Shown: positions 1-8,833, counted from the first letter of the stretch. The stretch is 64,000 nt of DNA from Ga0077527 sp964433345 (GCA_964433345.1 CAYSQJ010000005.1:296771-360770); one strand, 5' to 3'. Notes: a model not told the origin generated them from the sequence alone. Translations and numbers: made by a program.

Positions 1-1229
1 GTGCCGTCGATGCTGATGGTCGTCCGGTTTCAGCGGAGAAATCCATTTCGAAACCCAATGCAGTCAATGTGCTGCTGGCAAGACGTGACGATGGCCGCTG
101 CATCAGCTATTTCGGCGACGTGCATCCGTCGTTTTTCGGCAACGTGGTCAAGGCCGTGGGCAGCGCCAAGCAGGGCTATCCGGTGGTCAGCGGCGTGCTG
201 GAAAAAGTGAAACCTGCAGCCGCCGTCGACGACGCGACTTTCCTCGGCGCGCTGCAACGCGACCTGCGCGCCACCGTGCACGAGGTCAAGCGGCTGACGC
301 CGACCATCGTCGAAGTCGTGCTGCGCGCGCCGCTGGCTGCACGCCGTTTCCGGCCCGGGCAGTTCTACCGGTTGCAGAACTTTGAGTCGCAGGCGCAACG
401 CGTCGCCGGCAGCACGCTGGCGATGGAGGGCCTGGCGCTGACCGGTGCGTGGGTGGATGCTGAAGCCGGACTGCTGTCCACGATCGTGCTCGAGATGGGC
501 GGATCCAGCGATCTCTGCGCGGAATTCAAGCCCGGCGAGGCGGTGATTCTGATGGGACCCACCGGGGCACCGACCGAGATTCCCTCCGGCGAGACCGTGG
601 TGCTGGTCGGCGGCGGGCTCGGCAACGCCGTGCTGTTCTCGATCGGCCAGGCAATGCGCAAGGCCGGGTGCAGGGTGCTCTATTTCGCCGGCTACAAGAG
701 CATGGGCGACCGTTACCATGTCGAAAACATCGAGGCGGCGAGCGACGTCGTCGTCTGGTGCTGCGACGAGCAGCCCGGCTTCGTGCCCTCGCGCCCGCAT
801 GACCGCAGCTTCACCGGCAACATCGTGCAGGCAATGCTGGCCTATGCCTCCGGCACGCTGGGTGAGCAGGCGATTCCCTTCAGCGATGCCGATCGCGTGA
901 TCGCCATCGGCTCCGACAGGATGATGGCTGCCGTGGCGCGCGCGCGGCGCGAGGTGCTGAAGCCTTACCTGAAACCCCAACACCACGCGATCGGTTCAAT
1001 CAACTCGCCGATGCAGTGCATGATGAAGGAGGTCTGCGCGCAGTGTCTGCAACCGCATGTTGACCCGCAGACCGGCAGGACGAGTTATGTGTTCTCCTGT
1101 TTCAATCAGGACCAGCTGCTCGACTGCGTCGACTGGAAGGCGCTCGACCAGCGGCTGAAACAGAATTCGACGCAGGAGAAACTGACGGCGCAGTGGCTGG
1201 ATCGCTGCCTGTCTGCGCTCAAGGCTTAG
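1..1229 (+). CDS. FAD/NAD(P)-dependent oxidoreductase, PyrK/FNR-like C-terminal part (5' truncated by window)
   Basis: Partial gene: the frame is open from base 3 back to the window edge, leaving about 408 visible residues and no start. From about base 250 it reads as a ferredoxin-reductase module, with an FAD-binding barrel (RPGQFYRLQ near base 350) and then a nucleotide-binding fold (VLVGGGLGNAVLFS near base 605). Near the end is a cysteine cluster (C-x5-C-x2-C plus a later C, bases 1018-1110), like the [2Fe-2S] site of dihydroorotate dehydrogenase electron-transfer subunits (PyrK). The upstream residues suggest a C-terminal extension of a larger flavoprotein, perhaps a GltD-like or dehydrogenase subunit. 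That is inference, and the physiological substrate cannot be told. It is followed 4 bases after its stop by AT-rich element R1. Confidence 0.7.
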   Translation, partial: AVDADGRPVSAEKSISKPNAVNVLLARRDDGRCISYFGDVHPSFFGNVVKAVGSAKQGYPVVSGVLEKVKPAAAVDDATFLGALQRDLRATVHEVKRLTPTIVEVVLRAPLAARRFRPGQFYRLQNFESQAQRVAGSTLAMEGLALTGAWVDAEAGLLSTIVLEMGGSSDLCAEFKPGEAVILMGPTGAPTEIPSGETVVLVGGGLGNAVLFSIGQAMRKAGCRVLYFAGYKSMGDRYHVENIEAASDVVVWCCDEQPGFVPSRPHDRSFTGNIVQAMLAYASGTLGEQAIPFSDADRVIAIGSDRMMAAVARARREVLKPYLKPQHHAIGSINSPMQCMMKEVCAQCLQPHVDPQTGRTSYVFSCFNQDQLLDCVDWKALDQRLKQNSTQEKLTAQWLDRCLSALKA

Positions 1230-1233
1230 CCGG

Positions 1234-1272
1234 TAATTTGTAAATTATTGATTATAAAAGAGTTTTTTAATT
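1234..1272 (-). repeat. AT-rich element R1 with IHF-type core
   Basis: Almost pure A/T block between two convergent genes, starting 4 bases after the stop at 1229 and touching the stop of the minus-strand gene at 1273. Bases 1241-1253 read on the minus strand as AATCAATAATTTA, a perfect match to WATCAANNNNTTR, with an A/T tract on the expected side. It shares TTATTGATTATAAA (1245-1258) with R7 (59126-59139). Protein binding is inferred; the shared sequence is seen directly. Confidence 0.6.
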
Positions 1273-1863
1273 CTATCCGGCGTCCTCGAGACGCCAGAGG
1301 CTGCGTTCGATGCGCGAGCCTCGCGCCTCTGGTCCTGCGATGTCCTGGGCAGGGCTTCCGCAGACGATGAAGCGCGGCACGTCCTTGCCCCCGGACTGGT
1401 ATTCAAGAGCCTCCAACCCGGCGCGTGAGAGATTACCGCGTACGGCGGAGCAGTCCGCTTCTGCACAATAGATGCCCGACCAGGCTTGCACTGCTCCGCG
1501 CCGCAGCAGGCTGCCGGTGCCGGTGTTACCCGCATAAAGGGGACGTTCAAAGCGCCGGTAAAGCTGGCGCATGCCGACCCGGATCGTTTCAAATTCCGGG
1601 CTGGCTGCGCGTGCCGCCATGTCGGCATCCTGGGCGGCCATGTCCTTGAAGTCGAGACGCCATAGCGTGTCGGGCCAGTCGCCATTGCCTGCGATTTTTG
1701 CAAAGACCTGGCCGCGCGGCAGGCCGAGGGCGGAGCGCACATCGCAGGCCCTGATGCGTTGCTGCAGCACTTCGGCCTCCCTGCCGGGACGGGCGTAGTA
1801 AAAATTCAGCGAAACGATCAAGTTGCGCGCATCAGGAATTGCGTCCGACTTCGCGCAAGGCAT
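1273..1863 (-). CDS. hypothetical protein, possible alpha/beta-barrel fold
   Basis: I do not recognise this 196-residue product. It has no signal peptide or membrane segment. The N-terminal part (LIVSLNFYYARPGREAEVL) resembles the first strand and helix of dimeric alpha/beta-barrel proteins such as the NIPSNAP or ABM families, but this is only a resemblance. The annotated start overlaps the 3' end of the upstream aminotransferase gene by 32 bases. A TTG about 12 residues in, just after the aminotransferase stop, is an alternative start. The position directly behind the aminotransferase on the same strand suggests co-transcription. Codon use and GC content match the neighbours, so it is probably a real gene. 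Confidence 0.5.
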   Translation of the reverse strand: MPCAKSDAIPDARNLIVSLNFYYARPGREAEVLQQRIRACDVRSALGLPRGQVFAKIAGNGDWPDTLWRLDFKDMAAQDADMAARAASPEFETIRVGMRQLYRRFERPLYAGNTGTGSLLRRGAVQAWSGIYCAEADCSAVRGNLSRAGLEALEYQSGGKDVPRFIVCGSPAQDIAGPEARGSRIERSLWRLEDAG

Positions 1864-3163
1864 CGCCGAGCGTGCCCACCAGCTCGTCGATCTGGGCCTT
1901 GCTGATGATCAGCGGCGGAGACAGCGCGATGATGTCACCGGTGGTGCGGATCAATACGCCTTTTTCGTAGCACTTGAGGAAAGCCTCGAAGGCCCGCGCG
2001 GTGGGTGCGCCGGGGCGTGGCTCCAGCTCGATGCCGGCGACCAGTCCCATGTTGCGCACGTCGATGACATTCGGCATCTCCCGCAACGACTGCACGGCTT
2101 CCTCGAAGTAGGGCGCCAGCTCCTGTGCGCGCTGGAACAGTCCTTCCTCCTCGAAGGTGTCGAGGCTCGCGAGGGCGGCGGCGGTGGCCAGCGGGTGGCC
2201 GGAGTAGGTGTAGCCGTGGAACAGTTCGATCATTCCGGGGGGGGCGTTGTTGACCACTGCGTCGTAGATGCCGCGGCGGGTGATCACCGCACCCATCGGC
2301 ACCGTGCCGTTGGTCAGGCCCTTGGCAACGATCATCATGTCCGGCACCACTCCAACGGTTTCGGCGCCGAAACAGGGGCCCGTCCGGCCAAAGCCGGTGA
2401 TGACCTCGTCGAATATCAGCAGCAGGCCGTGCTTGTCGCAGATCTGGCGCAACCGCTCGAGGTAACCCTTCGGCGGCACCAGCACGCCGGTGGAGCCGGC
2501 CAGCGGTTCAACGATGACGGCGGCGATATTGCTTGCGTCGTGCAGCGGGATGATGCGCTGCTCCAGTTCATCGGCGAGATGCGCACCCCAGGCGGGCTGG
2601 CCGCGGCTGAAGGCGTTTTCCTTGAGGTTGTGAGTGTGTGCGAGATGATCGACCCGGAACAGCATGTTGCCGTAGGCCTTGCGGTTGGCCGGTATGCCGC
2701 CGACCGAAATGCCGCCGAAACCGGCGCCATGGTAGCCGCGCTCGCGGCCCACCAGCACGTTGCGGTGGCCTTCGCCGCGGGCGCGATGGTAGGCCAGCGC
2801 GATTTTCAGCGCGGTGTCGACGCCTTCGGATCCCGAGTTGCAGTAGAACACGTGATCAAGGTCGCCGGGCGCCAGGGCGGCCAGTCGTTCGGCGACACGA
2901 AAGGCATCGGGATGCCCGAGCTGGAAGGCGGGGCTGTAGTCCATCGTCGCCACCTGTTTCTGCACCGCTTCGACGATCTTCGGGCGGCAGTGTCCGGCAT
3001 TGACGCACCACAATCCCGCGGTGCCATCGAGTATCTGCCGGCCATCGTCGGTGGTGTAATGCATGTCCCTGGCCGCGACCAGCATGCGGGGCGACTGCTT
3101 GAAAGCGCGGTTGGCGGTGAAGGGCATCCAGAATGATTCGAGGCTGGCAGGGCGGGCAGTCAT
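1832..3163 (-). CDS. omega-amino acid--pyruvate aminotransferase (class III, PLP)
   Basis: 443 residues, the usual length for class III aminotransferases of the beta-alanine/omega-amino acid:pyruvate type. The N-terminal FWMPFTANRAFKQSPRM and the DGTAGLWCVNAGHCRPKIV region are typical of that subgroup. The cofactor-binding segments are visible: NSGSEGVDTALK, GYHGAGFGG, FDEVITGFGRTG, and the Schiff-base lysine in MIVAKGLTNG (about residue 286). It would move an amino group from an omega-amino acid or amine to pyruvate, giving alanine. The exact amine donor cannot be read from sequence. It starts with ATG and is transcribed away from the transporter gene at 3288, so the 3164-3287 gap should hold divergent promoters. 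Confidence 0.88.
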   Translation of the reverse strand: MTARPASLESFWMPFTANRAFKQSPRMLVAARDMHYTTDDGRQILDGTAGLWCVNAGHCRPKIVEAVQKQVATMDYSPAFQLGHPDAFRVAERLAALAPGDLDHVFYCNSGSEGVDTALKIALAYHRARGEGHRNVLVGRERGYHGAGFGGISVGGIPANRKAYGNMLFRVDHLAHTHNLKENAFSRGQPAWGAHLADELEQRIIPLHDASNIAAVIVEPLAGSTGVLVPPKGYLERLRQICDKHGLLLIFDEVITGFGRTGPCFGAETVGVVPDMMIVAKGLTNGTVPMGAVITRRGIYDAVVNNAPPGMIELFHGYTYSGHPLATAAALASLDTFEEEGLFQRAQELAPYFEEAVQSLREMPNVIDVRNMGLVAGIELEPRPGAPTARAFEAFLKCYEKGVLIRTTGDIIALSPPLIISKAQIDELVGTLGDALREVGRNS

Positions 3164-3287
3164 GGGTTCAACCTTTGGCGAAATCTGTTGTCAGGACAGC
3201 GGCTGCATGCCGCTTCGTGAGAAGTGATCATGCTACCATTTTCGTGCCATGAGACGACATTCCCGCCGGCGCAAGTCCGGATCCAGC

Positions 3288-4784
3288 ATGGCAATCCCGC
3301 GATATGTCAGCGTCCTGTTTGCAGGCATCCTGCTGCTGGCAATGACAGGCGCCGTGGCGGGCGACATGCTGCGGGTCGGCTCCAAGCGTTTCACGGAGTC
3401 TTATGTGCTGGGCGAGATCATCGCCCAGACCGCTCGCGTTTCCGCAACGCCGGTTGAGCACAAGGCCGGCCTTGGCAACACGGCAATCCTTTTCGCTGCA
3501 CTGAAAAGCGGCGCCATCGACGTTTATCCGGATTACACCGGCACCATCGCGCTGGAACTGTTGGGACTGCCGACTGTTCCTTCGCTGGAGGAAATCAATC
3601 GCCGGTTGTCCGCGCACGGGCTGGCTGCCGGCGTACTACTCGGCTTCAGCAATTCCTATGCGCTGGCGATGCCGGAGCTGCTGGCTGCCGGTCACGGCAT
3701 CAGTCGCGTTTCGGATCTGCAAAACTTCCCCGGTGCCCGACTCGGCCTGTCTCCGGAATTCCTCAACCGGCGCGACGGCTGGCCCGCACTGAGCGAGGCC
3801 TACGGGATCGGGAGCCTTTCCGTGCGCGGGCTGGAGCACGGGCTGGCCTATGCCGCGCTGGAGCGGGGGGAAATCGACGTCATTGACGCCTACACGACCG
3901 ACCCCCAGGTCCGGCGGCTGGGCTTGCGTGTACTCGAGGACGACCGGCGCTTTTTCCCTGATTACGAATCCGTGCTCGTCTATCGCCGGGATCTGCCGCT
4001 ACGGCACCCCGCTGCATGGACGGCCATCGAAGGGCTGCAGGGGCGGATTCCGGTATCGACCATGTTGCAGCTGAATGCGGCGGTCGAACTCGAACGCAGG
4101 ACTTTTGCCGAAGCGGCCCGGAACTGGCTGGCGGAGACGGTGCTGCCGCCGGGCGAGCGTACGCTGCTGTCTGCCGTATTCGCGCCGGACCTGCTGCGAC
4201 TGACCATGGAGCATTTGAGGCTGGTGCTGGTTTCGCTGCTGCTCAGCGTCACTGCCGGCGTGCCGCTGGGCCTGCTGGCCCAGCGCGCACCCAGGGCCGG
4301 GCGATGGATACTGGCCGGCGCCGGCGTGCTGCAGACAGTGCCTAGCCTGGCGTTGCTTGCATTCCTGATCGCGCTGCTGGACCGTATCGGACCGCTGCCC
4401 GCCATCATTGCGCTGTCGCTCTATGCGCTGCTGCCGGTCATTCGCGGAACCGAGGTGGCGCTGGCCGGCGTCGGCAAGCCCATGCGCGATGCCGGACGGG
4501 CGCTGGGTCTGGACCGCGGGCAGCTGTTCTGGCTGGTGGAACTGCCGCTCGCCTGGCCGGGCATGCTCGCCGGGATCAGGACCGCAGCGGTCATCAACGT
4601 CGGCACCGCAACCATTGCGGCATTCGTCGGTGCCGGAGGCTACGGCGAACGGATTGTCGCCGGCCTCGCGGTCAATGATCAGTTGATGATGCTGTCTGGT
4701 GCGATCCCGGCGGCAATGCTTGCCGTGCTGATCGAGTCCGGGTTTCGGGTGCTGGAGCGCAAGGGTGCAGGGAACGGGCCCTGA
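3288..4784 (+). CDS. osmoprotectant ABC transporter, fused substrate-binding protein and permease
   Basis: 498 residues. A signal peptide (MAIPRYVSVLFAGILLLA, cleavage near AVAGD) leads into an OpuAC/ProX-like periplasmic domain starting LRVGSKRFTESYVLGEIIAQ and ending near residue 300. Five or so hydrophobic helices follow, with the binding-protein-dependent permease signature (ALSLYALLPVIRGTEVAL, then DAGRALGLDRGQLFWLVELP). This family imports glycine betaine, choline or related quaternary amines. Here the binding domain precedes the permease, the reverse of the BusAB/EgtU order. No ATPase gene lies beside it, so one must be supplied from elsewhere. I chose the ATG at 3288 because it gives a clean signal peptide; an ATG at 3249 adds 13 basic residues. 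Confidence 0.85.
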   Translation: MAIPRYVSVLFAGILLLAMTGAVAGDMLRVGSKRFTESYVLGEIIAQTARVSATPVEHKAGLGNTAILFAALKSGAIDVYPDYTGTIALELLGLPTVPSLEEINRRLSAHGLAAGVLLGFSNSYALAMPELLAAGHGISRVSDLQNFPGARLGLSPEFLNRRDGWPALSEAYGIGSLSVRGLEHGLAYAALERGEIDVIDAYTTDPQVRRLGLRVLEDDRRFFPDYESVLVYRRDLPLRHPAAWTAIEGLQGRIPVSTMLQLNAAVELERRTFAEAARNWLAETVLPPGERTLLSAVFAPDLLRLTMEHLRLVLVSLLLSVTAGVPLGLLAQRAPRAGRWILAGAGVLQTVPSLALLAFLIALLDRIGPLPAIIALSLYALLPVIRGTEVALAGVGKPMRDAGRALGLDRGQLFWLVELPLAWPGMLAGIRTAAVINVGTATIAAFVGAGGYGERIVAGLAVNDQLMMLSGAIPAAMLAVLIESGFRVLERKGAGNGP

Positions 4785-4841
4785 CGATGCCGGGCGGTGC
4801 CACATTCTGGAATATTTCGATGTCTTTCATTCCGGCAGCGT

Positions 4842-4868
4842 GAACTTAAATGCCTGCAGGAGGTCATT
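4842..4868 (+). promoter_or_regulatory. candidate sigma-E autoregulatory promoter of rpoE
   Basis: GAACTT (4842-4847) followed after 16 bases by TCATT (4864-4868), similar to the sigma-E/AlgU pattern GAACTT-N16-TCnnA. It lies about 125 bases upstream of rpoE, in line with the known autoregulation of this sigma factor. A housekeeping-like promoter may sit closer to the gene (TTTCAT 4892-4897, 17 bases, TATACT 4915-4920). Both are sequence matches only. Confidence 0.45.
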
Positions 4869-4993
4869 TCAAGCGACGTCCTGGACGCCGGTTTCATGCG
4901 GCCGTTCAGGCAGTTATACTGCGGCGCCTGTCCTGCCGGCGCTTTCGCCGGCTGCGGACGGGACTGCAGTATCAGGGACCGGATAACTAATTA

Positions 4994-5593
4994 ATGAGCG
5001 ATCGCGAAGTCGATCAGCAGCTGGTGGAGCGTGTGCAGCGGGGTGACAAGCGCGCGTTCGACCTGCTGGTGAGCAAGTACCAGCGCAAGCTGGGGCGTCT
5101 GCTGTCGCGGTTTATCCGTGATCCCAGTGAGGTCGAGGATGTGACGCAGGAGGCTTTCATCAAGGCATACCGTGCATTGCCGGGATTCCGGGGCGAGAGC
5201 GCTTTTTACACCTGGCTGTACCGGATCGGCATCAACACGGCGAAGAATCACCTGGTGGCCATGGGGCGGCGGGCGCCGACCAGCACCGAACTTGATGCCG
5301 AGGAGGCGGAAAGTGTCGAGGCCGGTGAGCAGTTGCGGGATCTGAACACCCCGGAAAACCAGATGATGAGCCGCCAGGTCGGGGATACAGTGAACCAAAC
5401 CCTGCAGGAGTTGCCTGAGGAATTGAGAACGGCGATCACCCTTCGTGAAATCGAGGGGCTGAGTTACGAGGAAATTGCGACAGTCATGCAGTGCCCGGTG
5501 GGCACGGTGCGTTCCCGGATTTTCAGGGCGCGTGAAGCGGTGGCGGAAAAACTGCGTCCCTTGCTCGGCACGGGCAGGGACAGGAGATGGTGA
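4994..5593 (+). CDS. rpoE: RNA polymerase sigma-E factor (RpoE/AlgU)
   Basis: 199 residues, standard ECF sigma length. Region 2 is clear (FDLLVSKYQRKLGRLL, then EVEDVTQEAFIKAYRALPGF and FYTWLYRIGINTAKNHL), as is the region 4 helix-turn-helix (LREIEGLSYEEIATVM, CPVGTVRSRIFRAREAV). It directs polymerase to envelope-stress promoters when its anti-sigma factor is degraded. It is the first gene of rpoE-rseA-rseB-degQ, and the next start lies one base past its stop. A sigma-E-like promoter is seen upstream. Assignment is firm from both sequence and context. Confidence 0.95.
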   Translation: MSDREVDQQLVERVQRGDKRAFDLLVSKYQRKLGRLLSRFIRDPSEVEDVTQEAFIKAYRALPGFRGESAFYTWLYRIGINTAKNHLVAMGRRAPTSTELDAEEAESVEAGEQLRDLNTPENQMMSRQVGDTVNQTLQELPEELRTAITLREIEGLSYEEIATVMQCPVGTVRSRIFRAREAVAEKLRPLLGTGRDRRW

Positions 5594-5594
5594 C

Positions 5595-6113
5595 ATGGAA
5601 AACATATCGGCGTTGATGGACGGTGAGGCGGAGGACCAGGAGTCGCATCAGGCATTGCTGCGGCTCGGGGACAACCCGGAGGCGAGGGAGTCCTGGGACA
5701 TCTACCACCTGATCGGTGACGTGATGCGGGGCGAAAATGTCCGCAGCCTCGATGTCTCGCGCCGGGTATCCGAAGAGCTTTCGCGGGAGCCCACCGTGCT
5801 CGCCCCCGCGCGGATTCGCCGGGTCAGCGCCCCGATGAGGTTTGCGCTGTCGGCCGCGGCCTCTGTTTCGGCGGTGGCAGTGGTGGGATGGATGGCATTT
5901 TCATCGAGCAACATCGCCAACCCGCCCGCGGAAATCGCACGGGCAACCGTGCCGGCGCCGGTCCAGGCCGAAGCGCCCCTGGTCAGCCTGCCCAACGACG
6001 GCCAGATGAATGAATATCTGCTGGCCCACCAGGGTATATCACCGAGTACCAGCCTGCACGGTGTCGCCCCGTACATCCGCACCATATCCATTGCCCCTGC
6101 TGCCGAGCGGTAA
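5595..6113 (+). CDS. rseA: anti-sigma-E factor RseA (MucA-like)
   Basis: 172 residues from the ATG at 5595, one base after the rpoE stop and behind AGGAGATGG. The N-terminal cytoplasmic part (MENISALMDGEAEDQE, then ARESWDIYHLIGDVMRG) is the RseA sigma-binding domain. A single membrane helix lies near residues 75-95 (ALSAAASVSAVAVVGWMAF), and a periplasmic tail contains NEYLLAHQGISPS, the kind of segment bound by RseB. It holds sigma-E at the membrane until proteolysis in the periplasm. A longer frame opens upstream at 5475 inside rpoE but has no support as a start. Confidence 0.9.
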   Translation: MENISALMDGEAEDQESHQALLRLGDNPEARESWDIYHLIGDVMRGENVRSLDVSRRVSEELSREPTVLAPARIRRVSAPMRFALSAAASVSAVAVVGWMAFSSSNIANPPAEIARATVPAPVQAEAPLVSLPNDGQMNEYLLAHQGISPSTSLHGVAPYIRTISIAPAAER

Positions 6114-6121
6114 TACCGGCC

Positions 6122-7102
6122 ATGAAATTCTGGTGGATCATCGTACTGGGTTTTGTGCCGGGCGCGACGCTGGCTGCCGGAGAATCCAGGGAAGCACTGG
6201 CCATGCTCGAAAAAATGGCCGAAGCCAGCCAGAAGGTGAATTACTCCGGAACGTTCATGTTCCAGCACGGCAAGCAGATCGAAACCTCGCGCATCGCCCA
6301 TTTCGTCAATCCGGCCGGAGGCGTGCTGGAACGGCTTGAAACCCTGGACGGTCCGGCGCGCGAGGTGATACGCAACAACGACCAGGTCACCTGCTACCTG
6401 CCGGGCAGCAAGACCGTGCTGATCGATCCCCGCGGCTCACGCCAGTTTCCGGTTCGGGTCGAGCAGATCCAGGAGATCGTGCAGCACTACAACGTGGTCA
6501 AGGGCAGCATCGACAGGGTGGCCGGCCTCGAATGCCAGTGGGTGACCCTGATGCCCAACGACAACCTGCGCTATATGCGGCGTTTCTGTGCCGAGTTGAA
6601 TACCGGCCTTCCCCTCCAGGCGCGCACCCTGAACGACAAGAATGAAACGCTGGAGGCCTTCGCTTTTTCCACGCTGGACATCGGCGGATCGTTCCGGCGT
6701 GAACTGGTGCAGTCCAAATATGCGGCAATCAGCGCCAGGCAAAACTGGCGGGTCGATCGCTCCGCGCTGACCGCGGGGGATTCCGGGGACTCCGGGTGGA
6801 TCGTGCAGTCGCCGCCCGCTGGATTCCGCAAACTGATGGAGCTGAGGCGATCGGTGGTCGGCAAAAAGGGCACGGCCTCGCACCTGGTGTATTCAGACGG
6901 CCTTGCGGCGGTATCCATATTCATCGAGCCCGGCGTCAAGCCGGACCGGAAGCAGACCCTCAGGCACCAGGGCGCGATGCACATCTACAGCCATGCGGTC
7001 TCCGGCCACACCGTGACGATCCTCGGCGAGACGCCTGCCGAAACGGTGCTTCAGTTCGCGCGCTCTCTGGAGCCCAAGGCTGCGGCCACTGCGTTGCGCT
7101 AA
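6122..7102 (+). CDS. rseB: sigma-E regulatory protein RseB (MucB)
   Basis: 326 residues, with a signal peptide MKFWWIIVLGFVPGATLA and a MucB/RseB fold: LEKMAEASQKVNYSGTFMFQ at the N-terminal lipid-binding-like domain, and a C-terminal domain with LVYSDGLAAVSIFIEPG. RseB binds the periplasmic tail of RseA and blocks its cleavage. It releases when off-pathway lipopolysaccharide or lipoproteins build up, which is known for E. coli and assumed here. It starts eight bases after rseA and is followed by degQ in the same operon. No rseC-like gene is present in this cluster. Confidence 0.92.
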   Translation: MKFWWIIVLGFVPGATLAAGESREALAMLEKMAEASQKVNYSGTFMFQHGKQIETSRIAHFVNPAGGVLERLETLDGPAREVIRNNDQVTCYLPGSKTVLIDPRGSRQFPVRVEQIQEIVQHYNVVKGSIDRVAGLECQWVTLMPNDNLRYMRRFCAELNTGLPLQARTLNDKNETLEAFAFSTLDIGGSFRRELVQSKYAAISARQNWRVDRSALTAGDSGDSGWIVQSPPAGFRKLMELRRSVVGKKGTASHLVYSDGLAAVSIFIEPGVKPDRKQTLRHQGAMHIYSHAVSGHTVTILGETPAETVLQFARSLEPKAAATALR

Positions 7103-7156
7103 ACCTCCCATTAAGTCCCCGATTCACTGCCCATGCATTACCAGGAAAGGCTGAAC

Positions 7157-8557
7157 ATGTTCAGGTATTTCTTTCTGGCCCTGTGCCTTTTTGTTCCAGT
7201 GCAGGCTGCCGCACAGCTCCCCGATTTCACCGAACTGGTGGAAAAGCAGGGGGCTGCGGTGGTCAATATCAGCACCACCCAGACGGCCGCCCGCAATCCG
7301 CTGGCGCGCCAGCTGCCGCAACTGGACGAGAACGACCCGTTCTACGAATTCTTCCGCCGCTTCATGCCGAACAATCCGAATCCCGGCCAGGGGCCGCGTG
7401 AATTCCAGGCCCAGTCCCTGGGATCGGGGTTCGTCATCAGCGCTGACGGCTACATTCTGACCAATGCGCATGTCGTCGAGGGCGCCGACGAGGTCAATGT
7501 CAAGCTCACGGACAAGCGCGAATACAAGGCCAAGGTGGTCGGCACCGATCGCCGCACCGACGTCGCGCTGATCAAGATCGATGCCGGCGGCCTGCCGACG
7601 GTGCGTTTCGGCGATCCCAACCGGCTCAAGGTCGGCGAGTGGGTGGTCGCCATCGGCTCACCATTCGGATTCGAGAATACCGTGACTGCCGGCATCGTCA
7701 GCGCGAAGGGCCGCTCGCTGCCCCAGGAGAATTTTGTGCCCTTCATCCAGACCGACGTTGCCGTGAATCCCGGCAATTCGGGCGGGCCGCTGTTCAATCT
7801 CCGCGGCGAGGTGGTCGGCATCAATTCGCAGATTTACAGCCGCACCGGCGGTTTCATGGGGCTGTCTTTTGCGATTCCGATCGATGTTGCCAACGACATA
7901 GCGCAACAGCTGCGGACCACCGGCAAGGTCACACGCGGGCGCATCGGCGTGGTGATCCAGCCGGTCACCCGCGAACTGGCCGATGGCTTCGGTTTGCCCA
8001 AGCCGCAGGGCGCACTGGTCAATTCGGTTGAGAAGGGCGGGCCGGCCGACAAGGCGGGAGTCGAAGCCGGCGACGTCATCCTGCGCTTTGACGGCAAGCC
8101 GGTGAATTCCTCGGAGGACTTGCCGCGCATCGTCGGCAGCACCAAGCCGGGCAGCCGCGTGGCGATCCAGGTCTGGCGCAACAAGTCCGCGCGCGACCTG
8201 CAGGTGACCGTGGCGGAATTGTCGGACGACCGTGCGGCGCGTCAGGCGCGCGGCGGCAAGCCGCAGCCCCAGGCAGGCGGCCGCTTCGGCATGGGTCTGG
8301 TGGAGCTCACGGAAGCTCAGCGCAAGGAATTCAAGATCGAGGGTGGCGTCCTGCTCGACAGCGTGCAGGGAGCAGCTGCGCAGGCAGGACTGCGGCGCGG
8401 CGACGTGATCCTCGCAGTGAACAACCAGGATGTCGGCTCGGTGGACCAGTTCCTGCAGCTGATGGGCGGTTTCGAGAAGGGGCGCATAGTCGCGCTGCTG
8501 GTGCGTCGGGGCGGCAACTCGCTGTACATCCCGTTCCGCATCGACGGTAATGGGTGA
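7157..8557 (+). CDS. degQ: periplasmic serine endoprotease DegQ/MucD (HtrA family)
   Basis: 466 residues from the ATG at 7157, chosen over 7133 because AGGAAAGG (7142-7149) sits ahead of it and a signal peptide follows at once (MFRYFFLALCLFVPVQAAAQ). The trypsin-like triad is visible: H105 in NAHVV, D135 in TDVALI and S208 in GNSGGP. Two PDZ domains follow, the first around EKGGPADKAGVEAGDVI and the second around QGAAAQAGLRRGDVILAV. It degrades or refolds damaged periplasmic proteins. Its place behind rseB matches MucD of Pseudomonas and the betaproteobacterial arrangement. The symbol could equally be degP or mucD. Confidence 0.93.
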   Translation: MFRYFFLALCLFVPVQAAAQLPDFTELVEKQGAAVVNISTTQTAARNPLARQLPQLDENDPFYEFFRRFMPNNPNPGQGPREFQAQSLGSGFVISADGYILTNAHVVEGADEVNVKLTDKREYKAKVVGTDRRTDVALIKIDAGGLPTVRFGDPNRLKVGEWVVAIGSPFGFENTVTAGIVSAKGRSLPQENFVPFIQTDVAVNPGNSGGPLFNLRGEVVGINSQIYSRTGGFMGLSFAIPIDVANDIAQQLRTTGKVTRGRIGVVIQPVTRELADGFGLPKPQGALVNSVEKGGPADKAGVEAGDVILRFDGKPVNSSEDLPRIVGSTKPGSRVAIQVWRNKSARDLQVTVAELSDDRAARQARGGKPQPQAGGRFGMGLVELTEAQRKEFKIEGGVLLDSVQGAAAQAGLRRGDVILAVNNQDVGSVDQFLQLMGGFEKGRIVALLVRRGGNSLYIPFRIDGNG

Positions 8558-8807
8558 TTCGCCGCCGCTCGAGCTGACGCTTTACGGACGTTCATGGTGC
8601 CATCTCTGCGACGACATGCTGGCCGCCCTGCGCGCGCTGGAGACCGGGCAGCCGTTCCTGGTCTCGGTTGTCGACGTCGACAGCGACAGTGCGCTGGAGC
8701 AGCGTTTCGGAGACAAGGTTCCGGTGCTGATGCACGGCGACCGCGAGCTCTGTCATTACCATCTGGATATCCGCGCGGTTACTGAATACTTGCGGGATTT
8801 CCGCTAA
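8550..8807 (+). CDS. glutaredoxin-family (DUF836-like) thioredoxin-fold protein
   Basis: 85 residues. The opening strand and redox turn (ELTLYGRSWCHLCDDMLAAL) carry a CHLC motif, and KVPVLMHGDRELC holds the cis-proline region of a thioredoxin fold. This short family is commonly encoded just before lepA in betaproteobacteria. Its substrate is not known to me, so a thiol-disulfide role is inferred from the fold. The start overlaps the end of degQ by eight bases, so it is translationally coupled to the stress operon. A strong terminator follows within 30 bases. Confidence 0.75.
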   Translation: MGDSPPLELTLYGRSWCHLCDDMLAALRALETGQPFLVSVVDVDSDSALEQRFGDKVPVLMHGDRELCHYHLDIRAVTEYLRDFR

Positions 8808-8833
8808 AATACGGGGCCTCACGATCCGAACTT

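Noticed and set aside
3249..3287. Earlier start for the osmoprotectant transporter gene
   Set aside because: The extra 13 residues are strongly basic and would bury the signal peptide. The ATG at 3288 gives a normal leader.
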